Source: Paraeggerthella hongkongensis (GTDB taxonomy: Bacteria; Actinomycetota; Coriobacteriia; Coriobacteriales; Eggerthellaceae). Taken from it: a DNA stretch of 64,000 bases. The stretch covers positions 124,001 through 188,000 of the forward strand of contig NZ_PPTQ01000004.1 of assembly GCF_003340345.1 (NCBI RefSeq), read 5' to 3'. Of this stretch, positions 1-7,317 are shown in pieces; the first letter of the stretch is position 1; every line of letters starts with the position of its first letter. The notes beneath the pieces were generated by a model, which was given only the letters and a program-made list of their open reading frames with translations, searched no databases and was not told where the DNA came from. The position numbers were made by a program, and so were the translations under genes.

Positions 1-659
1 ATGACGCGGTCAGCCGGCCCTTCGGCAAACCGCATGTTTTCCCAATACCGCGCGAACTCGGCTGCAAGCGACTTGGACATGGGGACGAAGCGGTTCTTCT
101 CCCCCTTCGCGTGCCGAATCGCAAGGACGTCATCACGCATATCGACGTCGCAGGCAGCGAGGTTGAGGGCTTCGCCCAGCCGCAGGCCGCATCCGTAAAG
201 GGTTCGGAACAGCATGGGGACGACGAGATGGCGATCGGGATAGCGCTTGTCATAGGGTATGGCGTCGAATATGCGGGCCAATTCCTGAATTTCGGCATGC
301 GTGAAGATGTAGGGTTGGAAATCCGACGAGCATTTTGGCAGCATGTTGTTGGGGAGGACGTACGCGTCGTACCCGTTGGATTGCAGGAAGAGTCCGAAAT
401 TCCTGATCATGCTCGCACGGTTGTGCCTCGTGCCCATGGCTTCTTCTCCGCGGGGCTCGATCCATTGGAGGACGGCTTCGCGGGGAAGGACGCTATCGTC
501 TCCAGCCGGTCTGTATGCCTCCGCCGCTTCTGAAATGCTTCGGAGCATGTAGATCTTCCCTACGTCCACTTTGTAGCCCATGGACCGCTTGTGGTTGACG
601 AAGTCGATGCACAGCTCCGCATTCGGGCCGTTGATTTCGATTCGGTCTATAGACGGCAT
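1..659 (-). CDS. Tyrosine recombinase, partial (C-terminus beyond left edge)
   Basis: The reverse strand is open from an ATG at 659 to the window edge, giving at least 219 residues with no stop. The first ~120 residues look like a SAM-like core-binding domain, and the catalytic domain then begins with LYGCGLRLGEALNL, which carries the first catalytic Arg of the tyrosine recombinase family. KGEKNRFVPM follows, matching the beta-hairpin Lys region. The HxxR and Tyr motifs would lie outside the window. The start overlaps the end of the upstream recombinase gene by 13 bp, so the two are probably translationally coupled. Two or three recombinases in a row are typical of RIT or Tn554-like elements. 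Family is clear; element type is inference. Confidence 0.85.
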   Translation of the reverse strand, partial: MPSIDRIEINGPNAELCIDFVNHKRSMGYKVDVGKIYMLRSISEAAEAYRPAGDDSVLPREAVLQWIEPRGEEAMGTRHNRASMIRNFGLFLQSNGYDAYVLPNNMLPKCSSDFQPYIFTHAEIQELARIFDAIPYDKRYPDRHLVVPMLFRTLYGCGLRLGEALNLAACDVDMRDDVLAIRHAKGEKNRFVPMSKSLAAEFARYWENMRFAEGPADRV

Positions 660-1822
660 GGCGGCACCTCCAGGGCGACCGAGCGTAAGCGCTCGATGTC
701 GATATCGAGATAGGGCCGTGCAGAGTCGATCTGCGATTGCCCGAGGACCGAACCGATGATTTTGTAGTCGGTTCCGCCGTCCATCATCGTCGTGGCGAGT
801 GAGTGGCGTATGGCGTGCGATCCGTGGCGGCGGCCTACCACGTCGATTCCGGCTCGAGCGCAAAGTTCGGTGATTTTCGAATAGATAGCGCCGGCGCTGT
901 TATAAGGTCGATATGGCTTTACTTCTGTTAGGAACACCGTGTCGAACCCCGATTCGGGGCGTTCGTTCTTTAAGTAATCTAGCAAAGCCATCTTCACGGG
1001 GTGAGTCATTAAAACGATCTGCGTCTCCCCGCTTTTGCTTTGCGCGAAGCGGATCTCGTCGATTGCCCAGTCGATGTCATTGAGCGAAAGGCGTATGACG
1101 TCTTTCGCTCGGAACCCATAGGTGACGAACAATAGAACCAGGGCCGTTTTCATCTTCGGGCGGCGAGGGCTTGCGGCTGCGGCATCCAAAAGGCATGCCA
1201 GCTCTTCGGCTGTGAACCAAGAAGGCAGTTGGGGAGCGGCTTTTGCGATTCGGCCTGTCAGCGCGTTTTCAGGCGAGTGACCCAGTTCGCGTACGGTGGA
1301 CACGTATGCAAGGAAATCACGAAGCCGAGTTACGGTGACGGAAACCGATTTGGGCGCCTGGCTCTCCCTTGCGTCGAGAAGGAAAGCCGTTACGTGCTCC
1401 GGCAAAAGCTCTTCGATACATCCGATTTTGCCATCAATGAAATACAGGAATTTTCGCGCGGCGTTCAAGCGGCAGCGCTTCGTGTCTTTCTTGAGCCCCC
1501 GCTCGGTAAGATGATCGCGATACCCTTCGACAAGGTAAACAAAGCGGGCCGGGCAAGGATAGCGATAGTCTGCCCTGCAGTAAAACATGCCTATCCGGTC
1601 GAACTCGACAAGCCGACGGATGGGTAAACATAAGGAAGAGGGGGCATTGGCGAGCGCGCGTGTTGCTAACTTCTCTGAATACTGGTCGTCGCCCGAATCT
1701 TTGGCGAAACGCTCCAGGTACGCCCATCCCTTCACATACCGCTCGATGATGCTTGGAGAGTAGCCTTCGGCCTCCATATAGCGACGAGCTCTGCCGACAA
1801 TCTCACTTACGGTCTGTCCCAT
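647..1822 (-). CDS. Tyrosine recombinase/integrase, first of an overlapping pair
   Basis: This 391-residue protein has an N-terminal core-binding domain (about 1-180) and a C-terminal catalytic domain. Motifs in order are FVTYGFRAKDVIRLSL (catalytic Arg), QSKSGETQIVLM (Lys hairpin), SHAIRHSLATT (HxxR-H) and SARPYLDID (nucleophilic Tyr). The usual LGHS box reads LGQSQ, so the third His/Trp position is Gln. The ATG at 1822 was chosen over upstream in-frame codons because AAAGGATGG sits just before it. The gene ends 13 bp inside the next recombinase, giving a tandem arrangement like RIT elements or Tn554 tnpA/tnpB. Role: site-specific DNA strand exchange, probably moving the element that carries it. 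Confidence 0.88.
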   Translation of the reverse strand: MGQTVSEIVGRARRYMEAEGYSPSIIERYVKGWAYLERFAKDSGDDQYSEKLATRALANAPSSLCLPIRRLVEFDRIGMFYCRADYRYPCPARFVYLVEGYRDHLTERGLKKDTKRCRLNAARKFLYFIDGKIGCIEELLPEHVTAFLLDARESQAPKSVSVTVTRLRDFLAYVSTVRELGHSPENALTGRIAKAAPQLPSWFTAEELACLLDAAAASPRRPKMKTALVLLFVTYGFRAKDVIRLSLNDIDWAIDEIRFAQSKSGETQIVLMTHPVKMALLDYLKNERPESGFDTVFLTEVKPYRPYNSAGAIYSKITELCARAGIDVVGRRHGSHAIRHSLATTMMDGGTDYKIIGSVLGQSQIDSARPYLDIDIERLRSVALEVPPCRL

Positions 1823-2002
1823 AAACCATCCTTTCACGTTGGGAATAGAGACAGACCTATTGTGGCGATAAATTATGTGAAGTAGTAATGTCCTATAAAG
1901 AAACCTTGAACAGCTAAGACTTGCAATCACTAAACATAATATTTACTTCTTGAGCACTTTGCATAAACGGTTTTATGGACAGCTAGTGATAACATGTACA
2001 AG

Positions 2003-2022
2003 ATTTAGCTTCGAAGCTAAAT
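2003..2022. repeat. Perfect 20-bp palindrome ATTTAGCTTC/GAAGCTAAAT
   Basis: The sequence is its own reverse complement with no spacer. It lies 180 bp upstream of the first recombinase start, where the terminal repeat of a recombinase element or a regulator-binding site would be expected. Function is inferred from position only. Confidence 0.6.
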
Positions 2023-2051
2023 AGTCGCAGGGCCGATGCCGCTGCGATTGC

Positions 2052-2090
2052 AAACGTGCCGTCAGAATTTCCTGGCGGCACGTTTCGTTT
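2052..2090 (+). terminator. Stem-loop followed by T-rich stretch (orphan terminator-like)
   Basis: A 14-bp stem with one G-T wobble (AAACGTGCCGTCAG with CTGGCGGCACGTTT) and a 6-nt AATTTC loop is followed by TTTCGTTT. No annotated gene ends here in the + direction, so it either closes an unannotated short transcript starting near 1990-2000 or is part of a mobile-element end. Confidence 0.4.
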
Positions 2091-2200
2091 GGTAACGTCA
2101 TGGTCTTCGTCGCGGGCTTTCGCATTGCTTGGCTTACAATGTGCTCGCGTACGTGAGCTTCTTTGCCGAGCTTGTCCATCGAGCAAAATGTAGGTGATAC

Positions 2201-3661
2201 ATGCATCGCGGAAAAGAGAAAAGCCCTAAAACGCTGCGCCTTGTGAGCGCGCTCCTTCTTGTCATTGCGTTGTTGGGGCTGGTTAATGCGTTGGTCCTGC
2301 TTTTTAACGTCGACGCTATCATCCAAGATCCCGAAAGCGTCAGGCAGTTGTTCGACGGGCAGGCTCTTGATAACGAGACCGTTATCTTGTTCGTGGCGGT
2401 AATCGCAGGCGTAGGCATAGCGGAATCCTTGCTGCAGATTTTTTCAGCTGCGATGGGTTTTCGCGCCGCGCATGGAAAAGCTCCTGCCGAAACGTGCCAG
2501 GTTCTTGGTTTAGGGCTGATTGGCGCCGCGCTGATCTCCTCGTTGGCCACGGGTCTGCTTTCGGGCTTTACGTACCAGCATATTGTTTCGTCTGCGGCTT
2601 CCGTGATCTTGCCCGTTCTGTATTACGCGGCGGCTCGTCGTGCCACCGCGGAAACGTTTTGGCAGGGCATCAAAGAAGAGCAAGACCATGAGGACGAAAA
2701 GGCCGAAGTCGATTCGGCGGCTTCGCATGCTTTCGAAGCTCCTTGCTCGTACCGACTTGAAGGGCGACTGGTTCCTGTTGCCGATTCCGACCAGGCGGAC
2801 GTGTTCATTGTGGGCAGGGATCCCGCGCTGTGCGGCGAGGCGTGTTCGTCTGACGACTTTGCAGAGAATCTCGTGCGTCATTGCCATGCAGACGTGCTGC
2901 CGTCGAACGTGAGCGGAACCCTTTTGCTTCCGGTTGACATGCTTCCCGAGGAGGTGAAGAAGCACGCCGCGCGCCCCCTTGAGGCTGCATACGTGTTGGA
3001 CGAGGGGCGCTTGGTTTTTGCGACCGAAGACCCGTTGTTTCCCGTGCTGTTCAAGCTGTACGTCGATCGGCAAACGTTTGAAAAGACCAGTTCAGCCGCA
3101 GTTCTATTCGAGTTTTTGCGCTATCTCATCGGAAACGACGCAACGTATCTTAACGAAGTTCTCGAGCGTTTGGACAAGCTTGAGGAGAACACGTCCGAAG
3201 AGGTCAACGAGATACCGAAAGACTTCGAGGAATTCGTGATGTCGTTGCGCCGTTCGCTTCGGGAATTGCTGCGCTTCTACAAGCAGTATTCTCACATGGG
3301 GCGAACCTTGGCAACGGCGCGCAGCTCGGCGCTTACCGAGGATGATCGTGCGCTGTTCACCATACTGGCCGATCAGTCTCAACGGCTTGCCGACGACACG
3401 CAGGATTTGCTGGACTATGCTCTGCAAATCAAAAACCTGTACCAGGCGAAAATAGACGTACGGCAAAACAAGGTCATGCAGATTCTTACTGTGGTCACAT
3501 CCATATTCATGCCCTTGACGCTGATAACGGGATGGTACGGCATGAATTTCAAGGTTATGCCCGAACTGGGCTGGAGCATGTCCTACTTCGTCTTGATAGC
3601 GGTGGCTATCGTGATCGTGACGGTGGAGATAATCATCTTCAAGCGCAACAAGTGGTTCTAG
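2201..3661 (+). CDS. CorA-family divalent cation channel with extra N-terminal membrane domain
   Basis: The 486-residue protein ends in the CorA signature: a long helical stalk (about 290-425), then two membrane helices with the YGMNF filter motif between them and a basic C-terminus KRNKWF. This marks it as a Mg2+/Co2+/Ni2+-type channel of the inner membrane. Unusually, residues 1-145 carry about four further hydrophobic helices before the cytosolic domain; ordinary CorA proteins lack them and are 310-370 residues long. The start is set by AGGTGA seven bases before ATG. It is monocistronic and converges on the flavoprotein gene through a shared terminator. Ion specificity cannot be read from sequence. 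Confidence 0.85.
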   Translation: MHRGKEKSPKTLRLVSALLLVIALLGLVNALVLLFNVDAIIQDPESVRQLFDGQALDNETVILFVAVIAGVGIAESLLQIFSAAMGFRAAHGKAPAETCQVLGLGLIGAALISSLATGLLSGFTYQHIVSSAASVILPVLYYAAARRATAETFWQGIKEEQDHEDEKAEVDSAASHAFEAPCSYRLEGRLVPVADSDQADVFIVGRDPALCGEACSSDDFAENLVRHCHADVLPSNVSGTLLLPVDMLPEEVKKHAARPLEAAYVLDEGRLVFATEDPLFPVLFKLYVDRQTFEKTSSAAVLFEFLRYLIGNDATYLNEVLERLDKLEENTSEEVNEIPKDFEEFVMSLRRSLRELLRFYKQYSHMGRTLATARSSALTEDDRALFTILADQSQRLADDTQDLLDYALQIKNLYQAKIDVRQNKVMQILTVVTSIFMPLTLITGWYGMNFKVMPELGWSMSYFVLIAVAIVIVTVEIIIFKRNKWF

Positions 3662-3702
3662 CGGTTTGAGTTGACTGGCTCGGCGGCGTTCTTGTGCAGG
3701 CT

Positions 3703-3768
3703 GCGCGCCCGGCTTGGAGCGGGCGGGGTTGCTGCAAAGCCCCGTCCCCTCCAAGCCGGGCGCGCTTT
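3703..3768. terminator. Strong bidirectional terminator hairpin
   Basis: Perfect 17-bp arms (3703-3719 and 3749-3765) enclose a second GC-rich stem. It lies between two convergent genes, so it can stop transcription from both sides. Confidence 0.8.
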
Positions 3769-3794
3769 CGCTTCGGCAGGGGCGCGCCCGGAAT

Positions 3795-5588
3795 TTACTT
3801 ATCGGTCTTGCCGTCCTGGCTCATGATGCCGCCAGCTGCCATGAATCCTCCTACGAATGCAAGTCCCAGATCGGCGTACATGCCGGTGAGGGGCTTGCCG
3901 GCGGGGTTGCCCTCGCCCGAAGAACCGCCTGCGGTATGCCATCCTGCGTACAGGCCGGGAATCGGCTTGCCATCCGTGCTTACCACTTGCATGTGCGGCG
4001 TGATGCGCAAGCCGGTTTTCGAGCCGAATACGTGCCCGCCCAGCTTCGCTCCGTAGAACGGGGGCTCGTCTATGGCGATCATCCACTCGGACGGGTACGG
4101 ATAGGTTGCGCTGTAATCTTCGCCTTTCGCGCACGCTTCGTTCCATTGCCGTACCGCATCGGTGAGCACGCCTTGCCCGAGTTCAAGCTTTGCTTCCAGC
4201 TCTTCTATCGTGTCGCACTTGAAGACGGCTCCCCCGTCGATCATTTGCTGGAATCCGGTGTGCCAGTCGCGCAACCATTCGGGCACGCGGTCGATGAAGG
4301 GATCGTTGGCTGCCACTATTTTTGCCTTTCGGCAAATAACCTGCCCGAAGAAGTTGTCCTGCACCAGTTGGTCGAATTTCGAATCAAAGCAGCAGTACGT
4401 TTTTCCGCCCGGTTGACTCATCTCGATGGCGGCCGTGTCGCACAACCCTGCCGACGACGGAGGGGCGTCGGTGGTGTACGGGTAGCTGGTGGCCGACGTG
4501 GATATGAAGGGTACGCGCTGGCCGTCGCGGTTGATGCGCAGCCAGGGCTGCCTCAATGCTTGGTTGCCGTCTTTGTTGATGTGGGAGTCCATCATGGTGT
4601 CGAACTCGTCGTAGTCGCGCCACCACACGCCTCCGTCGAACGCACCGGTTGAATCGTATCCCGAAAGGTCTGCGCCTACGCCTTGTCCCATGCGGATGCA
4701 TTCTCCGGTGCCGTTCGGCGGGGTGGCGATGTTCGCTATGCCGGGCAAGCAGGTGGCGGAGTACTTGGCCATCATGGCGCGGTTCATTTCCATGCCGCCA
4801 GCCGTCAGCACCACGGCGCGCGTCGCTCGGACGAAGCGCTCCTCTTTCCGCTGCGTCGTCTTGACGCCCAGCACGCTTGTCCCGTCGAAAACGAGCGCGT
4901 CAACGTTGCAGCCGACGCGGATGTCGACGCCCGCGTTCCGAGCGGTTTTCTCCAGCTCTTGAAATGGGATGAGGTTGACGTTGATTCCGTTCGTGGGCGT
5001 GGACATGCCCTCCCATTCCAGCAGTCCGTTTCCGGCAGGCGAGGGATTCATGGGCACCCACTTTGCGTTTGCCTTTTCGTTCATCCAGTCGATGCACTTC
5101 GGTCCTTCGGCGGCCATAGCTCGAAGAAGATCGGGATCGCCCGTCATTTGCTGGCAGTCCATGACGAATTCTACGATGTTGTTCACGTCGTAGGGGTACG
5201 ACGGGTAGGCCCAGTGAGCAGCTTCGGCTTGCTTGTGCCCGCCGAAGTTGGAGAACACCGACGAGTGCTTCGAGTTGCCTCCTGTTTCTTCGTTGCGCTC
5301 CAGCATGAGGACGCGATAGCCCGCTTGCGCCAATCGAATGGATGCGTTCATTCCTCCCGCGCCCGATCCCACCACGACGACCTCGGTTTCCTCGTCCCAT
5401 GTTGAAGGGGGCTCCACCGGGTCGATGGGCGCCGCGGCTGCTTCAAAGTTTGCTTGCGCTCCCGTGCCCGCTGTAGTTGCGGACATGGAGGCGCCGCCCT
5501 GCGGCGAGCATCCTGCCAAGCCTGCAAGCGCGCCGGTTCCTCCCAAGATCGCGGCGCCTTTCAGAAAGCTTCTACGGTCAAGTTCCAT
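3795..5588 (-). CDS. Tat-exported FAD-dependent fumarate-reductase-like oxidoreductase
   Basis: This 597-residue protein begins with a twin-arginine signal (RRSFLKG) followed by a hydrophobic stretch and a lipobox LAGC, so it is probably a Tat-exported lipoprotein. The FAD_binding_2 domain starts at about residue 70 with the dinucleotide motif VVVGSGAGGMN and ERNEETGGNS, and ends with a GG-rich FAD contact region near the C-terminus. Relatives are flavocytochrome-c/fumarate reductase and urocanate reductase flavoproteins, which are greatly expanded in Eggerthellaceae and reduce organic electron acceptors outside the membrane. The acceptor is unknown. AAAGGGG precedes the ATG. The divergent LysR gene next door is the likely regulator. 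Confidence 0.85.
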   Translation of the reverse strand: MELDRRSFLKGAAILGGTGALAGLAGCSPQGGASMSATTAGTGAQANFEAAAAPIDPVEPPSTWDEETEVVVVGSGAGGMNASIRLAQAGYRVLMLERNEETGGNSKHSSVFSNFGGHKQAEAAHWAYPSYPYDVNNIVEFVMDCQQMTGDPDLLRAMAAEGPKCIDWMNEKANAKWVPMNPSPAGNGLLEWEGMSTPTNGINVNLIPFQELEKTARNAGVDIRVGCNVDALVFDGTSVLGVKTTQRKEERFVRATRAVVLTAGGMEMNRAMMAKYSATCLPGIANIATPPNGTGECIRMGQGVGADLSGYDSTGAFDGGVWWRDYDEFDTMMDSHINKDGNQALRQPWLRINRDGQRVPFISTSATSYPYTTDAPPSSAGLCDTAAIEMSQPGGKTYCCFDSKFDQLVQDNFFGQVICRKAKIVAANDPFIDRVPEWLRDWHTGFQQMIDGGAVFKCDTIEELEAKLELGQGVLTDAVRQWNEACAKGEDYSATYPYPSEWMIAIDEPPFYGAKLGGHVFGSKTGLRITPHMQVVSTDGKPIPGLYAGWHTAGGSSGEGNPAGKPLTGMYADLGLAFVGGFMAAGGIMSQDGKTDK

Positions 5589-5788
5589 GGTCGATTCCCC
5601 TTTCCCTGCGTTGTTCGGCTCCCCAGCCGAGTTGAAGCACGCCGTCCTATTCGCGGGTCGAGCGAGTTTGCTTTCGATGCCGCACGGCGCGTATCGCCAT
5701 CGTATGCCCGGTTCCTCGCCCGCACCTGAAGCCTTTTCGCATAGGGCGAAGGTATTTTTGGGGCGCTGTCCAAAACGGGTAAGAGGGT

Positions 5789-5804
5789 GTAAAATTTTCT
5801 TTAC
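5789..5804. promoter_or_regulatory. Candidate LysR operator in divergent intergenic region
   Basis: GTAAA-N6-TTTAC is an interrupted dyad with the T-N12-A spacing seen in LysR boxes. It lies 35 bp before the LysR-type gene, in the 250-bp spacer shared with the divergent flavoprotein gene. Assignment is by position and symmetry only. Confidence 0.35.
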
Positions 5805-5838
5805 AACTGTTCGTCGTTGGACCAGGGAGGGGACACCG

Positions 5839-6777
5839 ATGGATACACGGTATGTGGAAGAGTTTTTGGTTTTTGCCGAAGATGCGAACTACTCAGCGGC
5901 TGCAAAAAGGCTGTTCATCACGCGTCCGACGTTAACCGAGCATATTCACGCGCTTGAAGACGAGCTTGGATGCTTTCTGGTGGGGAGATCTCAAGGCAAG
6001 GTGGTCTTGACTCCTGCGGGAAAGCAATTCGTGCAGTCGGGAGCGAAGCTTCTGGACTTCGTTCATGCTCTGGTGGACGACTATCAAAACATGGCCGACA
6101 ATCTTTTGACGGTTACGGTTGCCCAGACCAATCTGCCTTGGCTGGAGACCATCTTGTACAAGGCGCGCTGCGAAGTGCAGCGTCGCTATCCTATGAAGCG
6201 CATCGACATCGTGACGGTTAACGGACCGTGCAGCACGGTCGAGGCGCTTAGGGATGCAACGAACGACATTGTGGTTGCAGGCGCGAAAAGCTATGTTTCC
6301 AAGGACGATCGCGGCGCGTATCCCGAAGGCATCCAGGGATTTCGCTTGGGGTCAGAGGAAATCCGACTGCTTGTTACGCAGGGAAACCCGCTGTTCGATC
6401 AAGATGTTGTTCGCGCTCGTGACCTGGACGGGATGGCCGTCATGCTGCCTCCCGACATCTACCGGGGCTATATCCGCGATGGGGTGGCGGACCGGTTTCG
6501 TTTGCGCGGCGCCGACGTTGATCTGAAGACCATGGGGTTCTCCGACCATTTCGAGTACTTCACGTACGATTTCAAAGACAGCATCGGCGTGGTTCCCACG
6601 ACGCTCGTTCCCCGGTTCGGGCTTGACGAACGGGAGGAATGCCGCACGTTCGTCTTGGAGGATCTGCCGCTGCGCACCGATTTCTACGCACTGTATACCG
6701 ATGAATTCGCTCGCTCCGAAAACGGGTCGCTGTTGGTGGCCGCTATGACCAAGCTGGCTGCCGCGTCTGCTCGGTAA
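5839..6777 (+). CDS. LysR-type transcriptional regulator
   Basis: The 312-residue protein has the length and layout of LysR regulators. A winged HTH occupies residues 1-60 (NYSAAAKRLFITRPTLTEHI is the helix-turn-helix), with a linker helix to about 90 and a substrate-binding domain to the end. The ATG at 5839 follows GGGAGGGG; the frame is open further upstream, but those starts lack a ribosome site and would spoil the N-terminal HTH. It is divergent from the Tat flavoprotein gene, the usual arrangement for a LysR activator of its neighbour, so the inducer may be that enzyme's substrate. Confidence 0.9.
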   Translation: MDTRYVEEFLVFAEDANYSAAAKRLFITRPTLTEHIHALEDELGCFLVGRSQGKVVLTPAGKQFVQSGAKLLDFVHALVDDYQNMADNLLTVTVAQTNLPWLETILYKARCEVQRRYPMKRIDIVTVNGPCSTVEALRDATNDIVVAGAKSYVSKDDRGAYPEGIQGFRLGSEEIRLLVTQGNPLFDQDVVRARDLDGMAVMLPPDIYRGYIRDGVADRFRLRGADVDLKTMGFSDHFEYFTYDFKDSIGVVPTTLVPRFGLDEREECRTFVLEDLPLRTDFYALYTDEFARSENGSLLVAAMTKLAAASAR

Positions 6778-6792
6778 AGCCCCCTTGCTTCA

Positions 6793-6813
6793 ATGCTACT
6801 CTTTTAGTAGCAT
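6793..6813. promoter_or_regulatory. Short perfect hairpin ATGCTACT/AGTAGCAT
   Basis: An 8-bp perfect stem with a CTTTT loop lies between the LysR gene and the NrdD-like gene. It could be a weak terminator or an operator; nothing in the sequence decides. Confidence 0.35.
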
Positions 6814-6861
6814 ATACGAATGCACGACAACCTCACCGCATGAGCAAAAAGGAGCACACGC

Positions 6862-7212
6862 ATGACTCAGGCAACCAAGCAGACCATCGACGGCGTTGAC
6901 GTCTCGATCGAATACACGAGCGTATCGGACGCCCCGGTTACCGACGCGGAGATTCGCGCCTACATCGATCGGGGTAACGCGCAGCACCCGAACAGCTCTG
7001 TGACCAGCCTTGATCTTGAAGTTGATGGCCAGGACGTGGGCATTCGCTACGGATTGGCACCCGTTCCGTTCGATCGCATTCGTCGCATTACCGGATACTT
7101 GGTGGGCACCATGGACCGCTGGAACGACGCGAAGTCTTCTGAAGAGCACGATCGCGTGAAGCACGGCGTTGCACGCGACGAGCGCTCGTTCGCCTGCGCG
7201 AACGGCTGCTAG
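6862..7212 (+). CDS. Small protein matching the C-terminal motif of anaerobic ribonucleotide reductase NrdD
   Basis: This 116-residue protein carries RITGYLVGTMDRWNDAK followed by EEHDRVKHG, which matches the conserved C-terminal segment of class III ribonucleotide reductases (RV-GYL---R-N--K--E---RVKH). The catalytic barrel is absent, and the glycyl-radical and zinc-site cysteines of full NrdD are not recognisable; the end reads FACANGC. It is therefore a stand-alone NRDD-like domain. It might bind nucleotides or partner a full NrdD encoded elsewhere, but function is unknown. AAGGAG precedes the ATG. No operon partner is evident; nhaA follows after 105 bp. Confidence 0.6.
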   Translation: MTQATKQTIDGVDVSIEYTSVSDAPVTDAEIRAYIDRGNAQHPNSSVTSLDLEVDGQDVGIRYGLAPVPFDRIRRITGYLVGTMDRWNDAKSSEEHDRVKHGVARDERSFACANGC

Positions 7213-7305
7213 CAATTTCGTACCACGCTGCGCGCTCGGGGTTTCCGGCGGGCGAAAAAATCGTATTCGTTGACGGGTCGCGACATTTGTTTGCGACTCG
7301 TTTCG

Positions 7306-7311
7306 TATACT
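7306..7311 (+). promoter_or_regulatory. -10 box TATACT placed for a leaderless nhaA transcript
   Basis: TATACT ends six bases before the ATG at 7318, and there is no Shine-Dalgarno sequence. Transcription would start at or next to the start codon. No good -35 is visible. Confidence 0.5.
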
Positions 7312-7317
7312 AAAGCA

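Larger units (their letters stand above)
1823..2200. other. 378-bp divergent spacer with three consecutive hairpins
   Basis: No plausible gene lies between the recombinase and the CorA-like gene, which are transcribed away from each other. The spacer holds a perfect 20-bp palindrome (2003-2022), a 6-bp stem TCGCAG/CTGCGA (2025-2047) and a 14-bp stem-loop (2052-2085) followed by a T-rich stretch. Because both neighbours read outward, a terminator here serves neither. The stretch could be the end of the mobile element or a short structured RNA. Confidence 0.5.
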
